DNA from: an uncultured Campylobacter sp.
GTDB lineage: Bacteria; Campylobacterota; Campylobacteria; Campylobacterales; Campylobacteraceae
Assembly (NCBI RefSeq): GCF_938030685.1
Contig: NZ_CALHHX010000022.1
Coordinates: 1-27,879 of the forward strand
DNA length: 27,879 bases
Direction of reading: 5' to 3'
Each line of letters starts with the position of its first letter. Within the stretch, counting starts at the first letter, position 1. The notes under the pieces are model-generated. The model had not been told where the DNA came from and did not search any database. It saw only the letters and a program-made list of their open reading frames with translations. This document shows, one piece after another, positions 8,110 to 15,488 of this stretch. The position numbers and the translations under genes are program-made.

Positions 8110-8872
8110 CGCCGTGATTTTAGGCATCGTCGAAGGGCTGACGGAATTTCTGCCCGTAAGCTCAACCGGGCATATGATCCTAGCCGCAAAACTGATGGGC
8201 TTGCAGCAGACCGACACGCTTAAATGCTTCGAGGTCGTTATCCAGCTAGGCTCGATCTTAGCGGTCGTCGCGATGTTTTACAAGCGGCTTTTAGTTGATT
8301 TCAAGCTCTGGTGCAAACTTATCGTGGGTTTCATCCCTACCGCAGCGATAGGATTTTTACTATATAAAAGCATCAAATCGCTATTCGCGCCGCAGACCGT
8401 CGCCTACGCGCTGATCGGTTGGGGCATTATTTTTATCGCAGTCGAGCTCTTTCGCAAGGCGCGCCCGAGAGAGGACGAGCTGGAGCATCTGGATCAAATT
8501 TCATACGTTCAGGCCTTCATCATCGGGCTTTCGCAATGTTTTGCGATGGTGCCGGGCACTTCGCGCAGCGGCGCTACCATCATCGCAGGGCTTTTGTGCG
8601 GGCTAAGCAGAAACCTAGCCGCGCGCTTTAGCTTCCTACTCGCGATCCCTACGATGTTTGCGGCGACTTTTTACGACACCTATAAAAATTTAGACACCTT
8701 CGCGCAAAACTCTGACAATATCACGACCTTTCTCATAGGCGGCGCAGTAGCGTTCGTCGTGGCGCTTGCGGCGATCAAGCTATTTCTAAGCTTCGTTTCG
8801 AAGTTTGATTTCATCCCGTTTGGAATTTATAGAATTCTAATCGGCATCGTCTTTTTCATCTTCGTTCTTTAA
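8096..8872 (+). CDS. uppP: Undecaprenyl-diphosphatase UppP (BacA)
   Basis: A 258-residue integral membrane phosphatase that removes one phosphate from undecaprenyl diphosphate, recycling the lipid carrier for peptidoglycan and other glycans; it also gives bacitracin tolerance. Both signature motifs are intact: EGLTEFLPVSSTGH (13-26) and the second-repeat PGTSRSGAT in a hydrophobic context, with seven to eight membrane segments and a length close to the family norm. The ATG overlaps the thiE end by 14 nt, with AAGGAA upstream inside thiE. The phosphoethanolamine transferase gene begins 22 nt downstream. The product should also supply carrier for the Pgl N-glycan pathway indicated by pglB at the right edge. 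Confidence 0.95.
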   Translation: MNIFDAVILGIVEGLTEFLPVSSTGHMILAAKLMGLQQTDTLKCFEVVIQLGSILAVVAMFYKRLLVDFKLWCKLIVGFIPTAAIGFLLYKSIKSLFAPQTVAYALIGWGIIFIAVELFRKARPREDELEHLDQISYVQAFIIGLSQCFAMVPGTSRSGATIIAGLLCGLSRNLAARFSFLLAIPTMFAATFYDTYKNLDTFAQNSDNITTFLIGGAVAFVVALAAIKLFLSFVSKFDFIPFGIYRILIGIVFFIFVL

Positions 8873-8894
8873 ACGCAATCATCAAAGGAATTTC

Positions 8895-10718
8895 ATGAGC
8901 CTCGTAAAAAATATCGGCGCATTTTTAAAAGACAGATTTAGCCTCCTATCGGTATTCGGCGGCGCGGTGCTAAACGCATACACGCTAGTTTTGGTATTAA
9001 ATTTAGCGCTCGGGTTGCTTCTTATCGCACGCGGCGGCGAGCTGCTCTCTGCGCAGGCACTGTTTTTCGTGGCGTCTGCGATCTGCGGCGTGACAATACT
9101 TTTTTTCGCGCTTTACGCGCTTAGCTTTTACAGCGCCAGGCTATATAAAATTCTCGCCTTTGCGCTTCTGGCGATAAACGTAATCTTTGCGATCGCTCAG
9201 ATTTTTTTGATCTTTAGCTTGGAGCTTACCTACTCGCACGGCACGCTGGACGCGCTGGTGCAAACGACACCCAAGGAAGCCTTCGAGTTCGCGCATGCGT
9301 TTTTAAATTTCAAGCTTATCGCGGCTTTTTTGGCGCTTTTAATTTTCGTCATCACCGCTCTTAGGCTTAGAGTGAGCGAGCGAGTGCGAATGAAGCTGTG
9401 CCGCGCGATAAAGCTAGCCTTTTTGCTTAGCTTGCTCGTTTTTATCGCGCATGCGGCGTTTAAAAGCTACGTAGCCAAAAGCTCGAAAATGCGCGCCAGC
9501 ATCATAATCGCGCTAAATAAAATTCCGATTTACAATTTTGCTTTCGTTACAAAGGATTATTTCGGCGCCGATTTTAAAAGCGTGCGCGAGCTGCAAGCCG
9601 GGTACCAAAGCATTTACGCCTCGCATTCGCATAAAACCGCGCCAAACCGCATCTCAAACGTCGTTTTTATTATCGGAGAGAGCCTGCAGCGAAATTTCAT
9701 GAGCCTATACGGCTACTATCTGCCCACCACGCCGAACTTTCAAGCGCTTGAGCGAAGCGGAAATTTAATCGCCTTTAGCGATGTTGTCTCGCCGGGCGCT
9801 AAGACCAACGACGTATTAAAATACGTGCTAAATTTCGGAAATTACGAGAGCGAAAAACAGCGCCCGTGGAGCGCCAACCTCGACATCGTAAATCTCGCGC
9901 GGCTGGCAAACTACGAGACCTTTTGGATCAGCAACCAGGAGCGCTACGGGCAGTGGGCGGTCGCAAGCGGCGCGAGCGCGCAGATGACGGATCACTCGGA
10001 CTTTACGAATCAGATCCCGGTTTACAAATACGCCTACTCGCTCGACGAAGTTATGCTTCCGAGTATAAAAAATTTCAAATCCGGAGCGAAAAGATCGCCT
10101 CTTGCGCGCAAGGACGAAAGCTCCGCCGCAGAGGTAAATGGTACGCAGAAAAAGGATAAATTTTTCATCCTTCATCTGATGGGCTCGCACCCGAGCTACG
10201 AGTTTCGCTATCCGAAAAGCTTTGCTAAATTTAGCGCCGCGGATATCTCGCGCGAGCCGCTTGATGAGGGGCAGAAAAAAGAGCTCGCGCACTACCTAAA
10301 CACCGTGGCTTACAACGATTTTATAGTAAACGAAATTTATAAAATTTTTGCGAGCGATAACACGCTGATAGTCTATTTCAGCGACCACGCCCAGAGCCTC
10401 TATCAATACCGCGGCAAGCTGATCCACGGCGGCATCAATCGCTTCACGCTCGAAATTCCGTTGATTTTCATGGCGTCTGATAAATTTAAAGAGCAAAACG
10501 CTGATCTTTGGGCGCGCATCGCCGCAGCCAAAGACAGGCCGTTTTTAAACGACGATCTCATCCACGCGATCGCAGAAATTTTAGAGATGACCGAGCTGCC
10601 CGAGTTTGAACCCGCTCGCTCGGTGATCAATGCTGATTTTAACGCCTCGCGCCCGCGCATCATCGAGGGGGTCGATTACGATAAGGTTTACAAGCTGCAA
10701 AAGGAATTTGGCGAGTAA
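8895..10718 (+). CDS. Phosphoethanolamine transferase (EptA/EptC-like)
   Basis: A 607-residue inner-membrane enzyme that moves phosphoethanolamine from phosphatidylethanolamine to surface acceptors. About five hydrophobic helices (roughly residues 20-195) are followed by a periplasmic alkaline-phosphatase-fold domain. Its active-site features are GES (261-263, metal-binding Glu262), nucleophile Thr304 in GAKTND, GSH (about 430-432) and SDH with D497/H498. C. jejuni EptC modifies lipid A, the flagellar rod and N-glycans; the same range here is inference. It is longer than typical family members (about 510-550), partly from a charged, low-complexity stretch at about 393-420 before FFILHLMGSH. 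AAAGGAA precedes the ATG. It is the last gene of the operon with thiE and uppP. Confidence 0.9.
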   Translation: MSLVKNIGAFLKDRFSLLSVFGGAVLNAYTLVLVLNLALGLLLIARGGELLSAQALFFVASAICGVTILFFALYALSFYSARLYKILAFALLAINVIFAIAQIFLIFSLELTYSHGTLDALVQTTPKEAFEFAHAFLNFKLIAAFLALLIFVITALRLRVSERVRMKLCRAIKLAFLLSLLVFIAHAAFKSYVAKSSKMRASIIIALNKIPIYNFAFVTKDYFGADFKSVRELQAGYQSIYASHSHKTAPNRISNVVFIIGESLQRNFMSLYGYYLPTTPNFQALERSGNLIAFSDVVSPGAKTNDVLKYVLNFGNYESEKQRPWSANLDIVNLARLANYETFWISNQERYGQWAVASGASAQMTDHSDFTNQIPVYKYAYSLDEVMLPSIKNFKSGAKRSPLARKDESSAAEVNGTQKKDKFFILHLMGSHPSYEFRYPKSFAKFSAADISREPLDEGQKKELAHYLNTVAYNDFIVNEIYKIFASDNTLIVYFSDHAQSLYQYRGKLIHGGINRFTLEIPLIFMASDKFKEQNADLWARIAAAKDRPFLNDDLIHAIAEILEMTELPEFEPARSVINADFNASRPRIIEGVDYDKVYKLQKEFGE

Positions 10719-10726
10719 ATTCGGTG

Positions 10727-10757
10727 AAATTTTGCGCCTTTTAGCAGCGCAGAATTT
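10727..10757 (+). terminator. Probable terminator after the phosphoethanolamine transferase gene
   Basis: AAATTTTGCGC (10727-10737) pairs with GCGCAGAATTT (10747-10757) with one G-U wobble and a 9-nt loop; a T, GC and TTCTT follow. It is the first hairpin after the stop codon at the end of a five-gene run. Confidence 0.45.
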
Positions 10758-11332
10758 TGCTTCTTAAAATTTGCGCTCTTATCGCAAGCACTCGCGCCCT
10801 AATTTGGCTTTCGGACGGGCGCGTCTGCGTCAAATCTACGCTACCGCAAAGCTCTGCGGTAAAATTTCTTGCCGTAAAATTCTGCCGAGTAAAATTCGGT
10901 TTTGCGGAATTTCAAATTTTATCGCTCAAATTCCGCGGCGCAGAATTTCCCATGCGTTCACGAAATACAAAATTTGCGAAGCTCGTTCAAATAGCGAAAT
11001 TTTGAAATTTCGGAATTTTAAAATTTGTCGGCGTTAAAATTTATCCACGCGGCACGGAATTCTACCGCTTAAATTTCACGGCACAAAACTTCTCAGCACA
11101 AAATTTACCGCCAGAATTCAGCTCGTAATTTAAAATTTCAAAATTCCGCGCCGCGAAATTTATGCCGAAGAATTCCGCGTTCCAATCGGCACGGAATATC
11201 TGCTGCCCGAGCCGCGCATAAAATTCTACGCTTTAAAATTCCAAGCTGCGAAATTTCACCGACAAAATTTTATGTCGCAAAATCCCGCGCCGTAAAATTT
11301 AAAAGCAGCTCTTGCTATAAAATTTCGCGAGC
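10758..11332. repeat. Spacer made of a dense array of RAATTY hexamers
   Basis: Between the eptA/eptC-like gene and the convergent aminotransferase gene the DNA is a loose array of AAATTT, AAATTC, GAATTC and GAATTT hexamers. I count about two dozen between 10860 and 11340, mostly 8-25 bp apart and separated by short GC-rich bits such as CCGCG, GCCG and TGCCG. Overlapping open frames at 10757-11037 are produced by this composition and have no gene-like start. There is no exact unit length or conserved spacer, so it is not a CRISPR. Confidence 0.6.
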
Positions 11333-12649
11333 TCAATTTACGCTGCCGCAGCGGTATTTGCCTGCTACGAAGGTGATTTTATCGCGAATTTTAGCGATCT
11401 GCCTTAGCGCCTCCGCCAAGAAATCCACGTCGCTTTCATCATGGATGAACGAGAAGCTAGCCCGCACCCAAGCGGGTTTGCGCGACATTTCGGTATCGGG
11501 CTGTAAGCCGAGCAGATCAAAGCCGTAAGGTGCTGCACAGTCGCAGCCTGCGCGGGTTTGGATCTCAAATTTCTGCCCGAGCACCCCGGCTAGCGCGTCC
11601 GCGCCAAGCCCTTGCATATTAAAAGCAAAGATCGGCACGCGCGGCGCGGTCAGATTGCCGTAAATTTCAATCTCGGGGATTTTTGAAATTTCGCTTATGA
11701 AGCGCCTGCAGATCGCCTCTTCGCGCGACTTGATCGCCTCTAGCCCCACACTTTTGCGAAGTTTTAGAGCAAGATAGGTTCGCACCAGCGCGATGATGCC
11801 AGGCGTGCCCGCTTCTTCCAAGCGCTCCTTGTCGATTATAAAGCGCTGCGTCAGGGCATCCGCGTATTTGATCGTGCCACCCCCTGCGAACGTCGGCTCC
11901 TCGCCGCGCAAAAGCTCCTTTCGCACCGCCAAAATCCCGCTAGCACCCACGCCGCCCAAAAGCTTGTGCGCGCCGAAAAACACTCCGTCGCAAAAGCTGG
12001 TATCTGCGTTTTCGTGCGCGATGAGCGCGCTAGCGTCCACGAACAGCCGCCCGCCGTACGCTTTTAGCATCAAGTAAGCGCGCTTGTAATCTAGCTTAAG
12101 ACCCGTCACGTTCGATGCCGCGGTAAGTACACCGTAAATTTCGCGTCCTTTGTTTGCGGATAAAATTTCGCCCAGCCGCGAAAAATCCATCAGCCCGCTT
12201 CCGTCCAGTGGCACGCGCACGACCTCGCAAAGCCCCTGTCTTAGGCTAATTTCAACTGAGTGATGCTCAAAAGGCGAGATGATGAAAAGCGGCAGCTGCT
12301 TTAGGCTCTCGCGCCGCAAGCCGAGCCTATCTCGCGTCGCTGGCGGCAGGTAGATGCCTAGAATTTCCCAGAGCTTCTTTATCGCCGCGGTCGCGCCAAA
12401 TCCGCACGAGATCAGATAGTAGCGCTCCTCGCAGCCCAAAAGCTCTTTGATTTTGGCCCTTGCATTTTCGTAGTAATCGCTCGTAATCTCGGCGCTCGCT
12501 CCGCCTGCGGAGTGGACGTTGGCATATGTTGCAAGCACGCGCTCGATCTCTACTTCTATAGGGCGATACGCAAGGCCCGAGGCGGCGAAATCGAAGTATT
12601 TGACCCCCCCTTTTAAGATGATGTTTTCTTTGATCGTTTGAAAATCCAA
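11333..12649 (-). CDS. Class V PLP-dependent aminotransferase, cysteine-desulfurase-like
   Basis: A PLP enzyme of the NifS/SufS fold, about 438 residues from the start chosen here. Lys229 in FFGAHKLLGG should bind the cofactor, Asp205 (FVDASA) the pyridine nitrogen, and the FEHHS histidines stack on the ring. Near the C-terminus RAGCDCAAP replaces the SufS active-site motif RxGHHCA, leaving two cysteines (about 370 and 372), so desulfurase or selenocysteine-lyase chemistry is possible. A longer frame starts with TTG at 12673, but a TATAAT box ends 1 nt before it. TTG at 12649 has TTTTGGAG 7 nt upstream and is more credible. It is divergent from the DUF234 gene. No scaffold or other Fe-S genes are adjacent, so the acceptor is unknown. 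Confidence 0.85.
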   Translation of the reverse strand: MDFQTIKENIILKGGVKYFDFAASGLAYRPIEVEIERVLATYANVHSAGGASAEITSDYYENARAKIKELLGCEERYYLISCGFGATAAIKKLWEILGIYLPPATRDRLGLRRESLKQLPLFIISPFEHHSVEISLRQGLCEVVRVPLDGSGLMDFSRLGEILSANKGREIYGVLTAASNVTGLKLDYKRAYLMLKAYGGRLFVDASALIAHENADTSFCDGVFFGAHKLLGGVGASGILAVRKELLRGEEPTFAGGGTIKYADALTQRFIIDKERLEEAGTPGIIALVRTYLALKLRKSVGLEAIKSREEAICRRFISEISKIPEIEIYGNLTAPRVPIFAFNMQGLGADALAGVLGQKFEIQTRAGCDCAAPYGFDLLGLQPDTEMSRKPAWVRASFSFIHDESDVDFLAEALRQIAKIRDKITFVAGKYRCGSVN

Positions 12650-12673
12650 AGCGCGACTCCAAAATTTTTGCAA

Positions 12674-12679
12674 ATTATA
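12674..12679 (-). promoter_or_regulatory. -10 box of the class V aminotransferase gene
   Basis: TATAAT on the minus strand, placing a transcript start near 12667 and a short leader that contains GGAG at 12657-12660 before the TTG at 12649. It argues against the upstream TTG at 12673. Confidence 0.55.
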
Positions 12680-12690
12680 TCCAAACTCGC

Positions 12691-12712
12691 TAAAATTACG
12701 CCCGCAAGGAGG
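12691..12712 (+). promoter_or_regulatory. -10 box and strong ribosome site before the DUF234 gene
   Basis: TAAAAT (12691-12696) is a plausible -10 box on the plus strand, followed by the near-perfect Shine-Dalgarno AAGGAGG (12706-12712). No ATG, GTG or TTG in the right frame follows at proper spacing; the in-frame codon 5 nt downstream is ATT at 12718. Confidence 0.5.
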
Positions 12713-12774
12713 GCGAAATTTACGAGCTAAAAGACACTGCGCGAAATTTAGGCGATGCTGGTATCGACGCGATT

Positions 12775-13584
12775 TTGCAGTTTCATTTTGTATTTGACGA
12801 GATCGGCTGTATAAGCGGCTACGCAGACGTTTTCGAAGCGATCGAAAATGAAATTTTGCTCTGCTTTGAACGTCTCGGCGAGCGCTTTAAATTCGGCGGC
12901 GAGTACGAAGAGCAGATCAAAAAGGCGCTGATGAAATTCGCTAGAAGCGACCGCAAAAAAATAGGAATTTCAAAAATCTTGCCGCGGTTTACGGCACAAA
13001 AAATCACCGCAGATCTCATAAACGCGAAGTTTTTAATCACCGAAAAATCAAGCGAGCAAAGGGCGCAAAAAGAGCGCAAAAACGACCGCCTCCCGCGCGC
13101 ACTGCGCCGCTACCATATCACCGACAAAGTCCATTTTAGCAGCAACTTTGCGAGGTTTTGGTTTAGATTTATCGAGCCGAACCTGCCCGCGCTGCGACGT
13201 GGCGAAATAGGGCGCGTGCTAAGCCTAATCAAAGCGGATTTCAATGCCTACGCGGGGCTCGGGTTTGAAATTTTAAGCAAGGAGCTACTCGCGAAGTATT
13301 TAAATTTAGAGATTTCGCAAATTTCAAGCTTCTGGAACAAAGAGGTCGAGATCGATATCTACGCGAAATTTGAGAATTTTTGCGTCGCGGGCGAGTGCAA
13401 ATACAAGGAGCGAAAAATTTCAAAAAACGTGTTAAACGAGCTCATGATCAAATGCGAAAAAGCGCGCCTCGCGCCCGATCTGCTCGCGCTGTTTTCCAAA
13501 AGCGGCTTTAGCGGCGAGTTGCGAAGCCTAAAAAGCGATAAAATTTTACTCTTTTCGCTAGAGGATTTTAAAATTTTACTTTGA
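12775..13584 (+). CDS. DUF234-type nuclease-like protein
   Basis: A cytoplasmic protein of at least 269 residues. The C-terminal third has FWNKEVEIDIYAKF, AGECKYKERKI and LLALFSKSGFSGELRSL, the pattern of DUF234 proteins in epsilonproteobacteria. The E-x-D ... ExK arrangement is that of PD-(D/E)xK nucleases, and FARFWFRFIEPNL in the middle also fits the family. The coordinates use the first conventional start, TTG at 12775, which lacks a ribosome site. The frame is open back to 12694, and AAGGAGG at 12706-12712 sits 5 nt before an in-frame ATT (12718). Starting there adds 19 residues (IYELKDTARN...) and gives the N-terminal length I expect before the QFHFVF segment. The biological function of this family is unknown. 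Confidence 0.75.
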   Translation: MQFHFVFDEIGCISGYADVFEAIENEILLCFERLGERFKFGGEYEEQIKKALMKFARSDRKKIGISKILPRFTAQKITADLINAKFLITEKSSEQRAQKERKNDRLPRALRRYHITDKVHFSSNFARFWFRFIEPNLPALRRGEIGRVLSLIKADFNAYAGLGFEILSKELLAKYLNLEISQISSFWNKEVEIDIYAKFENFCVAGECKYKERKISKNVLNELMIKCEKARLAPDLLALFSKSGFSGELRSLKSDKILLFSLEDFKILL

Positions 13585-13621
13585 ATACGGACGTAAAATC
13601 AATGATTATAAGGGAATTATC

Positions 13622-14452
13622 ATGAAAAATAGGGTCTTGGCAGCATCGTTAGGCGTGCTTTTGAGCTTAAGCTTGGCTGGATGCGATAGGGGAGAAATAG
13701 AGGATATTCAAACGGAGGATTTTTATGCCGCCAATCCGGATAAAGCAAAAAGCGTCTCCGAGGCGTGCGCCCTAGCCGATCTATCCAAAGAATCGGCAGA
13801 GATTTACGACAACTGCGAACGAGCCGCGATGGCGTATTTCAAAATCTTCTATAAAAGTATGATGCAAGCGGCATCAAGGCAAGAGGTAAAGGCGCAAGAT
13901 GAAAAACAAAAAGCTATGTGCGAGCGCAAAGAGGTGCGAAATACGGAATTCGACGTGGAATGCTTTCTGTTTCTAGCCGTCACGGGTTTGCCGATAAACT
14001 CTACAGCGCCTAAAAATAGGCTGACTTATCTACTGGAGGAATGCAGAAATGATACAATCAGCCCGAAATGTAGGCTTTTAAGAAAGGAGATAAAGTTTCT
14101 CAAGGAAGACCTTAGAATGAGCAAAGAAGAGGTCTACGAGGCATTATCGAAAAAATTGCAAATCGTGATAAAAGACTATATTGATTTTTACGTATCGCAA
14201 GGTAGATTCGATGAAAATCCAAACAAGATAACAAGCATGACGGTCGAGCAGATAGCTCCAAACTCGATTAGCATAGGCACGACGAGCTATGTCAGCTGCT
14301 TTACTATAACCACAATCAATACAGGCAAAAACGCTAGTTTGGAGATACGAAAAGGCGCAAGCCAAAATGACGAATTCTGCATGGAAACATATAAATTGCC
14401 CGAAGTTGCAAAAATTCTAAATGAAAACGGCGGTGTTATTAGGCTTAGATAG
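13622..14452 (+). CDS. Cys-rich lipoprotein with pilin-like C-terminal domain
   Basis: A 276-residue predicted lipoprotein: signal peptide with lipobox LAGC, lipidated at C21. Residues 22-175 are helical and charged, with further cysteines at 49, 65, 100, 114, 141 and 150. Residues 178-276 resemble the last hundred residues of the protein at 78-734: YVSQGRF (190-196), SCFTI with C226, KGASQNDEFC with C253, and YKLPEVAKIL. The two cysteines are 27 apart here and 25 apart there. AGGGAATTATC precedes the ATG. It lies 37 nt after the DUF234 gene and may be read from the same message. I recognise no function; the shared domain suggests a common periplasmic partner. Confidence 0.8.
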   Translation: MKNRVLAASLGVLLSLSLAGCDRGEIEDIQTEDFYAANPDKAKSVSEACALADLSKESAEIYDNCERAAMAYFKIFYKSMMQAASRQEVKAQDEKQKAMCERKEVRNTEFDVECFLFLAVTGLPINSTAPKNRLTYLLEECRNDTISPKCRLLRKEIKFLKEDLRMSKEEVYEALSKKLQIVIKDYIDFYVSQGRFDENPNKITSMTVEQIAPNSISIGTTSYVSCFTITTINTGKNASLEIRKGASQNDEFCMETYKLPEVAKILNENGGVIRLR

Positions 14453-14511
14453 CAAAATTTTATATTTTCAAATTTGATTACAAAGTCTTAAGAGTTTAAA
14501 TTTAAAAACTG

Positions 14512-14549
14512 AAATTCCGCCGCTTGAAATTTTAAAGCGACGGAATTTT
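14512..14549. terminator. Bidirectional terminator between convergent genes
   Basis: AAATTCCGCCGCTT (14512-14525) pairs with AAGCGACGGAATTT (14535-14548) except at one position, with a 9-nt loop. TTTT closes it on the plus strand and CAGTTTTT follows on the minus strand. It lies between the lipoprotein gene (+) and the DsbC-like gene (-), so it can serve both. Confidence 0.55.
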
Positions 14550-14659
14550 GTTAAATTTCAGCTCGCGCGGGTGGCCGTGCTGCGCGCGACTTGCACTACC
14601 GCGAGCAAACTCGCGCTGTCCGCGCACAAACCCCGCGCCCTAAATTCCGCAAATTTAGA

Positions 14660-15400
14660 CTATTTTTTCACTTTGATCACATATGGCACCGATTTGATCA
14701 CGCCTTTGGAAAAGAGCGTCTTGGTGTCCGCATATACGGCGTCAAGCTCGGCTTTTGAGACGTCCGTATCGCTTACCTGCACGTCCTTGTCGTAGTATTT
14801 CTCGATCACGTCGATCGCGCCTTTTTGATCGCTCGGCGAGAGGGCTTTCAGCTGCTTTAAAATCAGCGCCGATTTGATAAACGCGCTCTTGCCGTGTACC
14901 GGCGCAAAGATCAATTTTACGTTGCTATTGCGAAGGTGCTTCGTGATCCTTTTCATCTCCTCGGCGCAGTACGGACACTCCGGATCGCCCACGATGTAGG
15001 TCATATAGGGATTGTTTTTATCAAACGACTCGATATAGGCAAATCTCGCCGGATTTATGCTTTTTAGTAGCTCAAGCGCGGCGGCATCCCTGGCGTCCTT
15101 TAAAATTTGAGTTCTCATCTTAAACAGCGCCGCGTCCGCCGCGTCCGCGAGCTTGGGCTCCTCGGTCACTGCCACTAGGCTTTTGCCGTCGTCGCTAGCC
15201 AAAAACGCCTCTTTTTTCTCGCCCGAGCGGACGATCAGCAAATTTAGCCCGTTTAGCGAGTTTAGTTTGTCGATCGAGATGAGCTGAGCGTTTTTATCAT
15301 TTAGACTTTGCTTTAGGTTTTTTACGAACTCCGCATCGTTCGCATTCGCGCCAAGCACAAAAGCCGCACACGCAGCCAAAACGTAGATGATTTTTTTCAT
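14660..15400 (-). CDS. Periplasmic DsbC-like thiol:disulfide interchange protein
   Basis: A 246-residue exported thioredoxin-fold protein. Residues 1-18 are a signal peptide (ALG-AN type). Residues 20-120 would form the N-terminal arm, where LNSLNGLNLLIVRSG resembles the DsbC/DsbG dimerisation domain. The catalytic motif is CPYC (C142, C145) after YIVGDPE, and the cis-proline is P239 in SVPYVI. DsbC-type proteins isomerise wrong disulfides and need a reducing DsbD-like partner, which is not in the window. AAGGGGAGGG sits before the ATG, and a TGA-TATAAT promoter faces that of efp. DsbG-like or DsbA-like oxidase use is an alternative that sequence alone does not settle. Confidence 0.87.
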   Translation of the reverse strand: MKKIIYVLAACAAFVLGANANDAEFVKNLKQSLNDKNAQLISIDKLNSLNGLNLLIVRSGEKKEAFLASDDGKSLVAVTEEPKLADAADAALFKMRTQILKDARDAAALELLKSINPARFAYIESFDKNNPYMTYIVGDPECPYCAEEMKRITKHLRNSNVKLIFAPVHGKSAFIKSALILKQLKALSPSDQKGAIDVIEKYYDKDVQVSDTDVSKAELDAVYADTKTLFSKGVIKSVPYVIKVKK

Positions 15401-15427
15401 AGCTTCCCTCCCCTTAAAATTTCGCCA

Positions 15428-15436
15428 ATTATATCA
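15428..15436 (-). promoter_or_regulatory. Extended -10 promoter of the DsbC-like gene
   Basis: TGATATAAT on the minus strand is a TGn-TATAAT extended -10 element, 22 nt before the ribosome-site/ATG region of the DsbC-like gene. It has no obvious -35 box, as is usual for sigma-70 promoters of campylobacters. Confidence 0.6.
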
Positions 15437-15451
15437 ATTTAAAATAAAATT

Positions 15452-15460
15452 TGTTATAAT
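15452..15460 (+). promoter_or_regulatory. Extended -10 promoter of efp
   Basis: TGTTATAAT is a TGn-TATAAT extended -10 element. The predicted transcript start is near 15467, giving a short leader with AAGGAG (15477-15482) before the ATG at 15489. The two divergent promoters are only 15 bp apart. Confidence 0.65.
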
Positions 15461-15488
15461 CGCGCCCTATCAATTTAAGGAGAAATTT

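Noticed and set aside
9828..10292. 154-codon minus-strand frame inside the phosphoethanolamine transferase gene
   Set aside because: It lies antisense to conserved catalytic motifs and has no start signals; a shadow of the GC-rich gene.
10757..11037. Two overlapping plus-strand open frames in the RAATTY spacer
   Set aside because: No ribosome site, low-complexity content (repeated KF, AEF, KICR units) produced by the hexamer array, and mutual overlap.
10860..11340. CRISPR array
   Set aside because: The repeated element is only 6 bp, spacing is irregular, and there is no conserved longer repeat or cas gene.
12650..12673. TTG at 12673 as start of the class V aminotransferase
   Set aside because: The TATAAT box ends 1 nt before it, so it would lie upstream of the transcript start; TTG 12649 has a proper ribosome site.
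15387..15488. N-terminal extension of EF-P
   Set aside because: The upstream codons include the efp promoter and ribosome site, and EF-P has a constant length starting MAYSMGDLKKG.
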